From contig JASCPE010000003.1 of the NCBI GenBank assembly GCA_029959865.1, positions 1 to 64,000 of the forward strand: 64,000 nucleotides of DNA, written 5' to 3'. Source of the DNA: Microbacteriaceae bacterium PS02070 (GTDB taxonomy: Bacteria > Actinomycetota > Actinomycetes > Actinomycetales > Microbacteriaceae). Of this stretch, positions 26,175 to 34,569 are shown piece after piece; the first letter of the stretch is position 1, and every line of letters starts with the position of its first letter. Below the pieces are notes generated by a model, which did not search any database, was not told where the DNA came from, and worked only from the letters and a program-made list of their open reading frames with translations. A program made the translations under genes and the position numbers.

Positions 26175-27191
26175 ATGGCGACCAGTTCCGATGTCGCGAA
26201 CCACGCTGGCGTGTCCAGATCCACTGTGAGCCAGATCTTCAACGGCCACGAGGAACTCTTCGCCGAGGAGACGGTCACCCGGGTGCGTGCCGCCGCACAC
26301 GAACTCGGGTATCGCCCGTCCATCGCCGGACGGAGCCTGCGGCGAGGGCGAAGTGACATTGTCATCACGCTGATTCCCGACGTCACCTTCAACACTCGCG
26401 TGCGCGAGCTCGTCGACACGATCACCGACGGCCTCAGCGAGGCCGGTTTCACGAACCTCCTCCAGATCGCCGGGCGCGGTGAAGTGCTCCGCGATGCCGT
26501 CGTCGATCTTCGCCCCTACGGCCTGGTCACGCTCACCCCGCTCCCCGATCAGCTGCGGGAGCGATTGCGGGCACAGGGCGTGCGCATCATCGAGCAGTCG
26601 GCCACGTTGCAGGCAGCAATCGACCACGCGATCGGTCGCCTGCAAGCGCAGCACCTCGCAGAAGCGGGCTACCGCACAATCGCCGTGGTCGCTCCCACTG
26701 ACACCCGCGAGCAGTCTTACGCGACGCCGCGTGACGCGGGCGTTCGGGAATGGGGGCAGCAGCACGGATTGACAGTCCTGCCCACCGTGCACATCTCACT
26801 CGACCGCTCCGAAGCCGCCCGCGCGGTGCGAGAGCTTCCCGCAGAACTGGTGGGAATCGCCGCCTATAACGACGAGATCGCCCTCTCCATTCTCGGAGCC
26901 GCACTTGCGCAGGGGCGCGCGGTGCCCGACGAGCTCGGCATCGTCGGCATCGATAACACGCCCATTGCGCACGCCTCAACCCCATCGATCGCTTCGATCG
27001 ACTACGACATGCAGTTCAGCGCGCAGGAGATCGTGCGGGCGCTGCTGTCCGACACGCCGCCGATCGTAGACGAGCGTGGAGAGCTGGAAGTGGAAAGGCG
27101 CCTGAACGTTGTTCCCGGGGGAACGACGCGCCGAGAAGCAGACCGAGGCGATCGTGTGGTCGCCGCGACGGAGAACGAGGGGACCAGATGA
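26175..27191 (+). CDS. LacI-family transcriptional regulator
   Basis: This 338-residue protein is a sugar-responsive repressor. The start at 26175 has a strong GAGGAGG at 26164-26170 and begins the LacI helix-turn-helix at once: SSDVANHAGVSRSTVSQIFN, then the hinge region ELGYRPSIAGRSLRRG. The periplasmic-binding-protein-like effector domain follows and includes IVGIDNTPIAHASTP near the end. It diverges from the nine-gene glycosidase operon and overlaps the downstream SDR gene by ATGA, so it is the obvious candidate local regulator of this island. The effector is unknown. Confidence 0.94.
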   Translation: MATSSDVANHAGVSRSTVSQIFNGHEELFAEETVTRVRAAAHELGYRPSIAGRSLRRGRSDIVITLIPDVTFNTRVRELVDTITDGLSEAGFTNLLQIAGRGEVLRDAVVDLRPYGLVTLTPLPDQLRERLRAQGVRIIEQSATLQAAIDHAIGRLQAQHLAEAGYRTIAVVAPTDTREQSYATPRDAGVREWGQQHGLTVLPTVHISLDRSEAARAVRELPAELVGIAAYNDEIALSILGAALAQGRAVPDELGIVGIDNTPIAHASTPSIASIDYDMQFSAQEIVRALLSDTPPIVDERGELEVERRLNVVPGGTTRREADRGDRVVAATENEGTR

Positions 27192-27943
27192 GCAGGTTGC
27201 GCGGAAAGACCGCTCTGATCACGGGGGGCGCGGTCGGGATCGGGCGCGCCATCGCTGGACGCTTTGCGATCGAGGGAGCGCGCGTGGTCGTAGCCGACCG
27301 TGACGCGGAAGGCGCCCGCAGAGACGCCGCGGAGATCGGCGAGCAAGCGCTGGCGATCACAATGGACATCTCCGACGAAGCCTCGGTTTCCGCTGGGTTT
27401 GCAGCGGCCGAAGCAGAGGGCTGGAGCCCGGATGTCGTCGTGGCGAACGCGGGCGTGCAGCTGTTCGGTCAGGACGCCCCGGCCGCCGACCTCGATCTCG
27501 ACGTCTGGCGTCGCACGCTCGATATCAATCTCACCGGTACTTTCCTCACGATCAAGTACGCGGTGCGGGGAATGCTCGGCCGCGGGGGCGGATCGATCAT
27601 CCTGACCGGAAGCCCGACGGGTGTCAATGGCGAAGGCAAGGATTTCACGGCGTACAGCGCGTCGAAGGCGGGTATCCATGGGCTCGGCCGCACGGTCGCG
27701 GCCGCGTACGCCTCGCACGGTATCCGGGTCAATACCGTTCAACCGGCCTATACGGAGACCCCCCTGGTTTCTGCCATCACGGGTGACCCCGAATCGCGCG
27801 CAGCGATCGTCGGCCGCATCCCGCTGGGGCGGGCAGGCACGCCTGCCGATGTGACCGGGATCATGGTGTACCTCGCGAGCGACGAGGGTTCCTTCGCGAC
27901 AGGCGCACTTTTCTCCGTGGACGGCGGGATGACCACGCTCTAG
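27188..27943 (+). CDS. SDR-family NAD(P)-dependent oxidoreductase
   Basis: This 251-residue classical SDR has ITGGAVGIGRAIA (cofactor), VANAGVQLFG, and YSASKAGIHGLG (Tyr and Lys of the active site), and ends in FSVDGGMTTL, typical of sugar or polyol dehydrogenases and 3-oxoacyl-ACP reductase relatives. It is translationally coupled to the LacI gene and so is probably co-regulated with the glycosidases. A role in oxidising a released sugar, for instance rhamnose or another aldose, is plausible but not shown. Confidence 0.92.
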   Translation: MSRLRGKTALITGGAVGIGRAIAGRFAIEGARVVVADRDAEGARRDAAEIGEQALAITMDISDEASVSAGFAAAEAEGWSPDVVVANAGVQLFGQDAPAADLDLDVWRRTLDINLTGTFLTIKYAVRGMLGRGGGSIILTGSPTGVNGEGKDFTAYSASKAGIHGLGRTVAAAYASHGIRVNTVQPAYTETPLVSAITGDPESRAAIVGRIPLGRAGTPADVTGIMVYLASDEGSFATGALFSVDGGMTTL

Positions 27944-28017
27944 GAGCCCGTCACCCGCACCGGTGGACAGGATCGTCGGGTTTCGCTTCGCGGCGGTGAA
28001 TCGCCGCCCGTGGACGC

Positions 28018-28053
28018 GACGCGGCGGCCACCCATCAAGGTGACCGCCGCGTC
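28018..28053 (-). terminator. Hairpin terminator after the UPF0182 gene
   Basis: Two 15-base arms flank a 6-base loop. On the minus strand the single imperfect position becomes a G-U pair, so the stem is complete in RNA from the UPF0182 gene, whose stop codon is 8 bases upstream. A smaller 6-bp hairpin at 27990-28007 faces the plus-strand SDR gene. Confidence 0.75.
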
Positions 28054-28061
28054 GATTCGAG

Positions 28062-30971
28062 TTACTCGCCCTCAAGCTCCAGAAGCTGCTCAACGGCGGC
28101 CGTAAGGCGCTCGTCGGCTTCTGCGAAGGCACCGAGGTCACCGTCCTGAAGGGCGGCGTCGCGATCCATCATCGCCTGACGCGCCTGGTCCAGGAGCGCC
28201 TGCCTGTCGGCCGGGGTCTCCGGCTCAGGCGTCGTGCCACCCTCGTCCGGAGGAGTCGTCTCGGTGGGCTCCGGCGTGGGCGCCGCCGTGGCGACGTCAC
28301 CGTCCCCGGTCTCGACGCCCGAGTCTCCGCCGAACAGGGAGTCCAGCGCCTCCTGCAGCGTGTCCTCGAACGCGACTTCCTCACCGAAGGCGACGAGGAT
28401 CTTTCGCAGCGTCGGCAACTGGGTACCGCCGGAGGCCTGCACGAACACGGGCTGCACGTACAGCAGACCGCCACCGACCGGGAGCGTGAGGAGGTTACCG
28501 TTGAGCACTTCCGACTGACCCTGGCGGAGCAGGTTCATCTGAGAAGAGATCTCATCGTCAGAATCGAAGGTGTTCTGCACCTGACCCGGGCCCGGAATCG
28601 TATCGTCCGCGCTGATCTCGAGCAGCCTCAGCTTGCCGTAGTTCTCACTCCGGACGCCGTCTTCGCTGCCCGCATTCGAGTCGACGGCGAGGTAGCCCAT
28701 CAGCACGTTGCGCGCGCCCTCACCCTCCGCAGCCGGGATGAACGTGGAGAACATCGAGAACGATGGATCCTCCTGGCCGGGCATCTGCATCGTCAAGTAG
28801 TACGGCGGCTGCAGCACACTCGTCGAGCTGGTGGGATCGTCCGGCGTACGCCAGGCGTTGTCGCGCGAGTAGAACGAGCTCGCGTCGTCGACGTGATACG
28901 TGCCAAGCATCGCGCGCTGGACCTTGAAGAGGTCGGTCGGGTAACGCACGTGGCTCAGGAGCTCACCGGACATGTCAGAGATCGACTTGATCGTCGACGG
29001 ATAGATGTTCTGCCATGCCTGGAGCATGGGATCTTCCTCGTCCCACGCGTAGAGCGTGACCGAGCCGTCGTACGCATCGACCGTCGCCTTGACCGAGTTG
29101 CGGATGTAGTTGATCTCATCCAGCACGACCGAGGGCTGCTGGTTGGTCGAGTCCGAGATGGCGTTGCGCAGGCTCACCGTCGAGGAGTACGGGTAGTTGC
29201 TGCTCAGCGTGTAGCCGTCGATGATCCACACGAGACGCCCATCGACAACCGACGGGTACGGGTCGTTATCCAGCTCCAGGTACGGCGCTGCCTTGCGGAC
29301 GCGGTCCAGGGGGTTGCGGTCGTAGAGGATCTGTGACTCGTCGTTAATCGCGTCGGAGAAGAGGATGTCGGTGGACTGGAACTTCATGGCGTAGAGCAGG
29401 CGCTCGAACCAGCTGCCTACCGAGGGTCCGCCGTCGCCGGAGAACGTCGTGGAGGTCCGGGCGGCGCCCTCCGTGCCACGCGGGTAGTCCAACTCGATCG
29501 GGTCAGTGCCGTCGGGCGCCCCCACGATCGAGTACGCCGGCGAGTACTCACCGAAGTACACCCGCGGTTCGTACTCGAGGTCGGTCAGTTCGCCGCTGGT
29601 CGGGATGCCGCGCTCCAGGAAGAGCGGGTTTCCGTCGGTCGCACGCTCATTGCCCTTGGCGGCGACCAGTCCATAACCATGCGTGTAGACGAGCGTCGTG
29701 TTGTACCACGAGGCGGCCTGCGCGAGCTGGTTGAGGTTGAGCTCGCGGATCGCGACGACGGTGTCCTGAGACTCCCCGTCGATCTCGTAGCGGTCCACGT
29801 CCAACGGGTTCTGGAACTGGTAGTAAGACCGGTACTGCTCCAACTGACGCACGGTCGGACCGATGATCGACGGGTCCATGATGCGCACCTGAGCGGTCGT
29901 GTCCGCGTCGGCTCGCAGCTGACCCGGCTCCGTGTCCGTCGCGGCGTCGTAGTCGATCTTCTCGAGGTCCTCGATGCCGTAGGCGAACTTCGTCGCGTCG
30001 ATGTTGCGCTGGTAATACTCCGATTCCGCGGTCTCCTGGTTCGGAACGACCTGGACGGTCGTGACGAACCACGGGTATGCGACGCCGACGACGAGCGAGG
30101 AGACGATGAGCAGCGCTGTTCCGATGAGCGGGAACCGCCAGCGACCGATGACCGCGGTCACGAAGAAGAGCACCGCGACGACGGCAGCCGCGATCGAGAG
30201 GATCGCGAGCCCCGGGATGACCGCGTTGACGTCGACGTAGCTGGCACCGGTGATACGTTCGCTGGACTCGACGAGCTTCTTGTAGCGGTCCAGCCACAGG
30301 CTGCCCGCCTGGACCAGGAGATAGAGACCGGCGAGGACGGCGAGCTGAATCCGCGCCGCCTTGGAGATGCGCAGCTCGCGCTGGCCCACCCGCACCGACC
30401 CATACAGGTACGACACGAGCGCGGTGACCAGAAGCGCGACGATCAGCACCGCGGAGACGAAGCCCGCGACACCGGAGAGGAAGGGGAGGTGGAAGAGGTA
30501 GAAGCCGATGTCGAGGCCGAACTGCGGGTCGGTCTGACCCACCGGAACGGCGTTGAACCACAGCCACACGGTCTCCCATTGCGCGGCGGTCGCGAAACCG
30601 GCGAAGAAGCCGAAGAAGATCGGAATGCCCCACATCGCGAGCCGTCGCAACGGCTCGACGACCTCCTGGTAGTGGTCGAGCTGCGAGCTCAGCCGCGCGT
30701 AGACCGGGCGGAGGCGGTACGCGAGCTGGATCGCGACGAACAGGGGGACGGCCATGCCGAGGAACCCGACGACGAACATGATCGTCCGGGCGACCCACTG
30801 GGTCACCAGCACACTGTCGAAACCGAGCTGGCGGTACCAGAGCCAGTCGGTGTACAGGCTCGCGAAAAGGAAGAAGGCGGCAAGGATCGCGGCGATGATC
30901 GCAACGGTGATCCCAATGGCGCGGCGGGGGGGTCGAGGTGTGGCCTGGTTCGGCGCTGAGGTCGTGGTCAC
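28062..30971 (-). CDS. UPF0182-family large membrane protein
   Basis: This 969-residue protein is a conserved actinobacterial membrane protein of unknown function (UPF0182, COG1615). The first third has about seven membrane segments, beginning with AIGITVAIIAAILAAFFLFA. A large domain follows that is rich in family signatures such as YVDVNAVIPGL and VYTHGYGLVAAKGN. The C-terminus has a Pro/Thr/Glu-rich linker and a charged helical end (LLDQARQAMMDRDAALQDGD). The start is GTG at 30971 with TAGGAT 6 bases upstream, suggesting leaderless expression. Its neighbour is the Lon-like PDZ protease, as I recall for mycobacteria. Confidence 0.95.
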   Translation of the reverse strand: MTTTSAPNQATPRPPRRAIGITVAIIAAILAAFFLFASLYTDWLWYRQLGFDSVLVTQWVARTIMFVVGFLGMAVPLFVAIQLAYRLRPVYARLSSQLDHYQEVVEPLRRLAMWGIPIFFGFFAGFATAAQWETVWLWFNAVPVGQTDPQFGLDIGFYLFHLPFLSGVAGFVSAVLIVALLVTALVSYLYGSVRVGQRELRISKAARIQLAVLAGLYLLVQAGSLWLDRYKKLVESSERITGASYVDVNAVIPGLAILSIAAAVVAVLFFVTAVIGRWRFPLIGTALLIVSSLVVGVAYPWFVTTVQVVPNQETAESEYYQRNIDATKFAYGIEDLEKIDYDAATDTEPGQLRADADTTAQVRIMDPSIIGPTVRQLEQYRSYYQFQNPLDVDRYEIDGESQDTVVAIRELNLNQLAQAASWYNTTLVYTHGYGLVAAKGNERATDGNPLFLERGIPTSGELTDLEYEPRVYFGEYSPAYSIVGAPDGTDPIELDYPRGTEGAARTSTTFSGDGGPSVGSWFERLLYAMKFQSTDILFSDAINDESQILYDRNPLDRVRKAAPYLELDNDPYPSVVDGRLVWIIDGYTLSSNYPYSSTVSLRNAISDSTNQQPSVVLDEINYIRNSVKATVDAYDGSVTLYAWDEEDPMLQAWQNIYPSTIKSISDMSGELLSHVRYPTDLFKVQRAMLGTYHVDDASSFYSRDNAWRTPDDPTSSTSVLQPPYYLTMQMPGQEDPSFSMFSTFIPAAEGEGARNVLMGYLAVDSNAGSEDGVRSENYGKLRLLEISADDTIPGPGQVQNTFDSDDEISSQMNLLRQGQSEVLNGNLLTLPVGGGLLYVQPVFVQASGGTQLPTLRKILVAFGEEVAFEDTLQEALDSLFGGDSGVETGDGDVATAAPTPEPTETTPPDEGGTTPEPETPADRQALLDQARQAMMDRDAALQDGDLGAFAEADERLTAAVEQLLELEGE

Positions 30972-30977
30972 CCCTCC

Positions 30978-30983
30978 ATCCTA
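30978..30983 (-). promoter_or_regulatory. -10 hexamer for a leaderless UPF0182 transcript
   Basis: TAGGAT on the minus strand is followed by GGAGGG and the GTG start. The GGAGGG touches the start codon and so could not serve as a normally spaced ribosome site. Confidence 0.5.
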
Positions 30984-31036
30984 GGCGCCGCTTCGCCGTG
31001 AAGATCCCGGGAGCGCGGTTCTGCGCCGGGTATCGA

Positions 31037-32173
31037 TCACCCCTGCCCGGCGAGCGCCGTCTCGCAGGTCGGCAGGGCGGTCAGATCGCCGTCGTCGCTG
31101 ATGGTGTCCAACACCGTGATCGAGTCCTCCAACGTCGACACCGCAAAGACCTGTAGATCTCCGGGGATGTGCCCGACAACCTCATCGCAGTTCCCGGCCG
31201 GCGCAAGGAAGTAGTCGGCCCCGGCCTCGTCGGCGCCGTAGAGTTTCTGGCGGATCCCGCCGATGCGCCCCACCGTGCCCGCCGCGTCGATCGTGCCGGT
31301 GCCGGCGACGTCCTGACCCCCGTTGAGCTCGCCCGGAGTCAGCATGTCGACGATCCCGAGGGCGAACATCATGCCGGCACTCGGTCCGCCGATGTTGTCG
31401 ATCTGGATCGTCACGTCGATCGGGAAGTCGTAGTCCGCGCTGGTGAGCACGGAGATCACCCAGGCGGGCTCTCCGTCCAGTTCCCCGCGCATCGGCGTGA
31501 TCTCGACCTCTTCGGGAGCGCCATCGCGTTCGATCTCCACGCGCACCGGTTCCCCATCGCGCGCGGCGATGGCCTCGCGCAGGTCTGCCGTGGTCACCAC
31601 GTCCGCGCCCTCGGCGCGCAGAATGATGTCCCCGGGCTCCAAGACGCCCTCCGCCGGTGAGCCCTCCATGAGCTGCTCGACCATGACCCGCGGCTGCACC
31701 TCGTAGTCCAGTTCGCTCAGGGCGGCGGCCGTCGCCTCCTTCTGGGAGTCGGTCATCATGACCGCGCTTTCCGCGTTCCGCTCCTCCGAGGTCTGCCCCG
31801 CGGGGAAGACCTCATCAATCGGGATGATGGCGCGCGTCTTGTCGAACCACGCTCCGGCCAACTGCAGCCACGTCAGGCGGTGCTCGCGGTTTCCGACGAC
31901 CTGAACGGTCAGCAGGTCCAGCGTCCCGGCAGTCGGATAGGTCTCCGCACCACTGATGGAGATGAGCGGGACGTCCTCGCCGTCCGCGGTCTCCGCCGTC
32001 CCAAGTGTGTCCACGACGGGGCCCGGCTGTTGGATGACGTACTCCGTGGGAAGCAGGGTCAGCCCCAGCAGCGCCAAGACGGCGATGGTCATCGCCCAGA
32101 GTCCCGTCACCAATCGGCGTGAGCGCCGCCTCGAACGCACAGGCGTGACGTCACGCTCATCGAACAGTGCCAC
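31037..32173 (-). CDS. PDZ domain and Lon-like (S16) serine protease
   Basis: This 378-residue protein is a membrane-anchored secreted-side protease of the YlbL type. One N-terminal membrane helix (LWAMTIAVLALLGLTLLP) is followed by a PDZ domain at about residues 160-235 (EGVLEPGDIILRAEG). The Lon-type proteolytic domain has the catalytic serine in NIGGPSAGMMFALG and the lysine in GRIGGIRQKLYGA. The GTG start has AAGGGAG upstream with good spacing, in contrast with its leaderless neighbours. It is transcribed in the same direction as UPF0182, with 65 bases between them. Confidence 0.92.
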   Translation of the reverse strand: MALFDERDVTPVRSRRRSRRLVTGLWAMTIAVLALLGLTLLPTEYVIQQPGPVVDTLGTAETADGEDVPLISISGAETYPTAGTLDLLTVQVVGNREHRLTWLQLAGAWFDKTRAIIPIDEVFPAGQTSEERNAESAVMMTDSQKEATAAALSELDYEVQPRVMVEQLMEGSPAEGVLEPGDIILRAEGADVVTTADLREAIAARDGEPVRVEIERDGAPEEVEITPMRGELDGEPAWVISVLTSADYDFPIDVTIQIDNIGGPSAGMMFALGIVDMLTPGELNGGQDVAGTGTIDAAGTVGRIGGIRQKLYGADEAGADYFLAPAGNCDEVVGHIPGDLQVFAVSTLEDSITVLDTISDDGDLTALPTCETALAGQG

Positions 32174-32296
32174 GCGGGCTCCCTTTCTGGGTCGTTCGCC
32201 CGCGGCGTAAGCGGGAACGAGCTCTCCCAGCCGCCTGACGAAGTCGTGCGACTAGCGTAGAGCGCGTCGGTATCCCCTGGCTGAAAGGCGACCGAT

Positions 32297-33697
32297 ATGA
32301 CTGATGAGGACCGCTCCCCCGAGGACGAGTTCCAGGAGCTGCTGCGATCCCTGATGAACGGCGGCGGAGCGATCGATCCGGAGCAGCTCAAGCGGCTGTC
32401 GGGCATCGAGATCGACCCCGCGATGCTGCAGAACATCATGCGCACGCTGCAGGGCGCGTTCTCCGGTGACGGAGAGATCGACTGGAACTCCGCCCAGACG
32501 CAGGCGCTGCACATCGCAAACAAGGATGGGCACGCCATCGACACGGCGGCCAAGGTGGAGTTCGAGCAGGCTTTCTCCCTCGCGGCTCTCTGGCTCAGCG
32601 AAGCGACCTCCGTCCCCGAGCTGACCACCGCGCCCCGGGCGATCACCCGCGGGCAGTGGGTGGAGGCGACGCTTCCGGTCTGGCGGGAACTCGCGGAGCC
32701 CGTGGCGACCTCAATCGCGGATGCGCTCACCCAGGCGATCGACCAGCAGACTCCCGAAGAGATGCGCGCCGCCATCGCCGGTGCCGGCAAGCTCATGCGG
32801 AGCGTCGGCGGATCCTTGTTCGCAGCACAACTCGGCCACGTCGTGGGACGCCTCTCCCTGGAGGTCCTCTCCGGAGGAGATGTGGGCATCCCCGTCATGC
32901 CTGATGCGGAGGCGGCGATCCTGCCACAGAACTTCGCCGACTTCGGCCGCGATCTCGACGTCAACGAGGAGCAGCTCGCTCTTTACCTCGCCACTCGAGA
33001 GTTGGCGCACGCGCGCCTGTTCCGCCACGCACGGTGGCTGCGCCTGCACGTCATCTCTCAGGTGACCGGTTTCGCACGGGGGATCCATGTCGACACCGAT
33101 GCACTGGAAGAGCTTGCCTCCCGCTTCAACCCGTCCGAGCCCGAAGAACTCCGCGAAGCTCTGCAAAGCGGTGCCCTGCTCCCGCAGCATTCGGAGGAAC
33201 AGGTCGCGGCCCTGACCCGGCTCGAGAATCTGCTCGCGACGATCGAAGGCTGGGTCGACGTCGTCACCGCCGATGCGACCCTACGGTTGCCTGAGGCATA
33301 CAAGATCGCCGAGGCCGTGCGTCGCCGCCGCGCCGTCGGAGGACCTGCGGAGCGGGCGATGGCATCGCTGGTGGGGCTGGAGCTTCGTCCCCGCCGCCTG
33401 CGTGAAGCCGCCGCAATGTGGCGCCACGTCACCGGAGCGGTCGGCCAGGCAGAACGTGACCGCCTGTGGGACTACCCCGACCTGATGCCGACGGCCGCGG
33501 ATATCGACGACCCGTCCGCGTTGGTCGCGCGCCTCCAGGCTCCCGCGCCGGAGCCGGATGCCATGGATGATGCTCTGGCCCAGCTCCTCGCCGAAGGGCA
33601 GGAGCCGACCGCCGCACCCGAGGGCGACGCAGCCGATGCCGCCGAGTCCGACGATGATGCGGACGATGACCGGCCGGAGGACCCCAAGCCGGTCTAG
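32297..33697 (+). CDS. DUF2342-family protein (zinc-dependent metalloprotease annotation)
   Basis: This 466-residue protein belongs to DUF2342, often labelled zinc-dependent metalloprotease or F420-associated. The family core is visible as YLATRELAHARLFRHARWLR and FARGIHVDTDAL, with SVGGSLFAAQLGHVVGRLS before it. A canonical HExxH is not present at this site (RELAH instead), so protease activity should not be assumed. The acidic C-terminal tail is rich in Asp and Ala. ATG at 32297 follows GAAAGG with 8-base spacing. It precedes the TOMM-like gene in the same direction. Confidence 0.88.
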   Translation: MTDEDRSPEDEFQELLRSLMNGGGAIDPEQLKRLSGIEIDPAMLQNIMRTLQGAFSGDGEIDWNSAQTQALHIANKDGHAIDTAAKVEFEQAFSLAALWLSEATSVPELTTAPRAITRGQWVEATLPVWRELAEPVATSIADALTQAIDQQTPEEMRAAIAGAGKLMRSVGGSLFAAQLGHVVGRLSLEVLSGGDVGIPVMPDAEAAILPQNFADFGRDLDVNEEQLALYLATRELAHARLFRHARWLRLHVISQVTGFARGIHVDTDALEELASRFNPSEPEELREALQSGALLPQHSEEQVAALTRLENLLATIEGWVDVVTADATLRLPEAYKIAEAVRRRRAVGGPAERAMASLVGLELRPRRLREAAAMWRHVTGAVGQAERDRLWDYPDLMPTAADIDDPSALVARLQAPAPEPDAMDDALAQLLAEGQEPTAAPEGDAADAAESDDDADDDRPEDPKPV

Positions 33698-33779
33698 CCG
33701 GGAGCGGAGCGTCGGACGGCGACCACGCGCCTGTGGATGGCTGGCGCCACGCCGGTGCCTCCGCGCCGACAATCGGCGT

Positions 33780-34568
33780 ATGAAGAAGCTCCGTCCCTCC
33801 CGGCTCCCGCTCTGGCGCGACGCCGATACTGTGCAACTCGGCTCGCATCCGGGCGCGCACGTCCTGCGGGACGTCACTGCCTGGCAGGAGGCTTTGCTGG
33901 ATGTGCTCACCACCGGAGCGCCGGACCGCATGCTCGCTGCCCTGGCGCCCTCGCTTTCCGTAACCCCCGCTGAGGTGCACCGGTTCGTCGAGGCGATGGC
34001 GGATGACCTGGAGCCACCGACCAGCGCGTCGTTACGTGTCAGCGTGGAGCTTCCCGCTGCGCTTCCGGGCGACGAACGCACGGCCTTGCTGGAGGGCATG
34101 TCTGCGTCCGGGGTCCACCCCTCCGAGATCGCAACCTGGCCACAGAGTGCGCCCGCGGCACCGGTCGTCCTCGTGGCGCACCGACTCGTCTCCCCCGGTC
34201 GAACGGCGCAATTCATGCGGGACGACACCCCTCATCTCCCTGTGGAGCTTTCCGGGGATCATGTCCGGGTCGGGCCGATGATCGTCCCTGGCCGCACCGC
34301 CTGCGTTTCCTGCCTCCACGCCACGCGTACCGACGACGATCCGGCGTGGCCGAGCGTGGCCGCGCAGCTCCTGCACCGGCAGCCTGTCCAGACCCACCCG
34401 GAGCTGATCGGGCAGGTCGGCGTCCTCGCGGGTCTGCTCCTGCGTGGCGCACACCGCAACGAAAGCGTCGATCTTCGCGTAGGGACGACCGTGAGGGAGC
34501 TGACGACGCACCGCCCTCACGCTCGATGCCTCTGCCGCACGCTCGCCGCGCGCCGGCGCGCCTCGTGA
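33780..34568 (+). CDS. TOMM leader-binding/cyclodehydratase-like protein without a ThiF domain
   Basis: This 262-residue protein resembles the C-terminal part of actinobacterial TOMM precursor leader-peptide-binding (ThiF-related) proteins. The recognisable region is VGPMIVPGRTACVSCLHA followed by TDDDPAWPSVAAQLL. The paired CxxC (CVSC) and terminal CLC may form a zinc site. No nucleotide-binding ThiF motif is seen, so it should not adenylate a substrate, and no precursor peptide or dehydrogenase lies nearby. It follows DUF2342 and meets uvrD2 tail to tail with a one-base gap. There is no ribosome site; GACAAT lies 6 bases before the ATG, a near match to the leaderless -10. Function unknown. 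Confidence 0.75.
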   Translation: MKKLRPSRLPLWRDADTVQLGSHPGAHVLRDVTAWQEALLDVLTTGAPDRMLAALAPSLSVTPAEVHRFVEAMADDLEPPTSASLRVSVELPAALPGDERTALLEGMSASGVHPSEIATWPQSAPAAPVVLVAHRLVSPGRTAQFMRDDTPHLPVELSGDHVRVGPMIVPGRTACVSCLHATRTDDDPAWPSVAAQLLHRQPVQTHPELIGQVGVLAGLLLRGAHRNESVDLRVGTTVRELTTHRPHARCLCRTLAARRRAS

Positions 34569-34569
34569 T

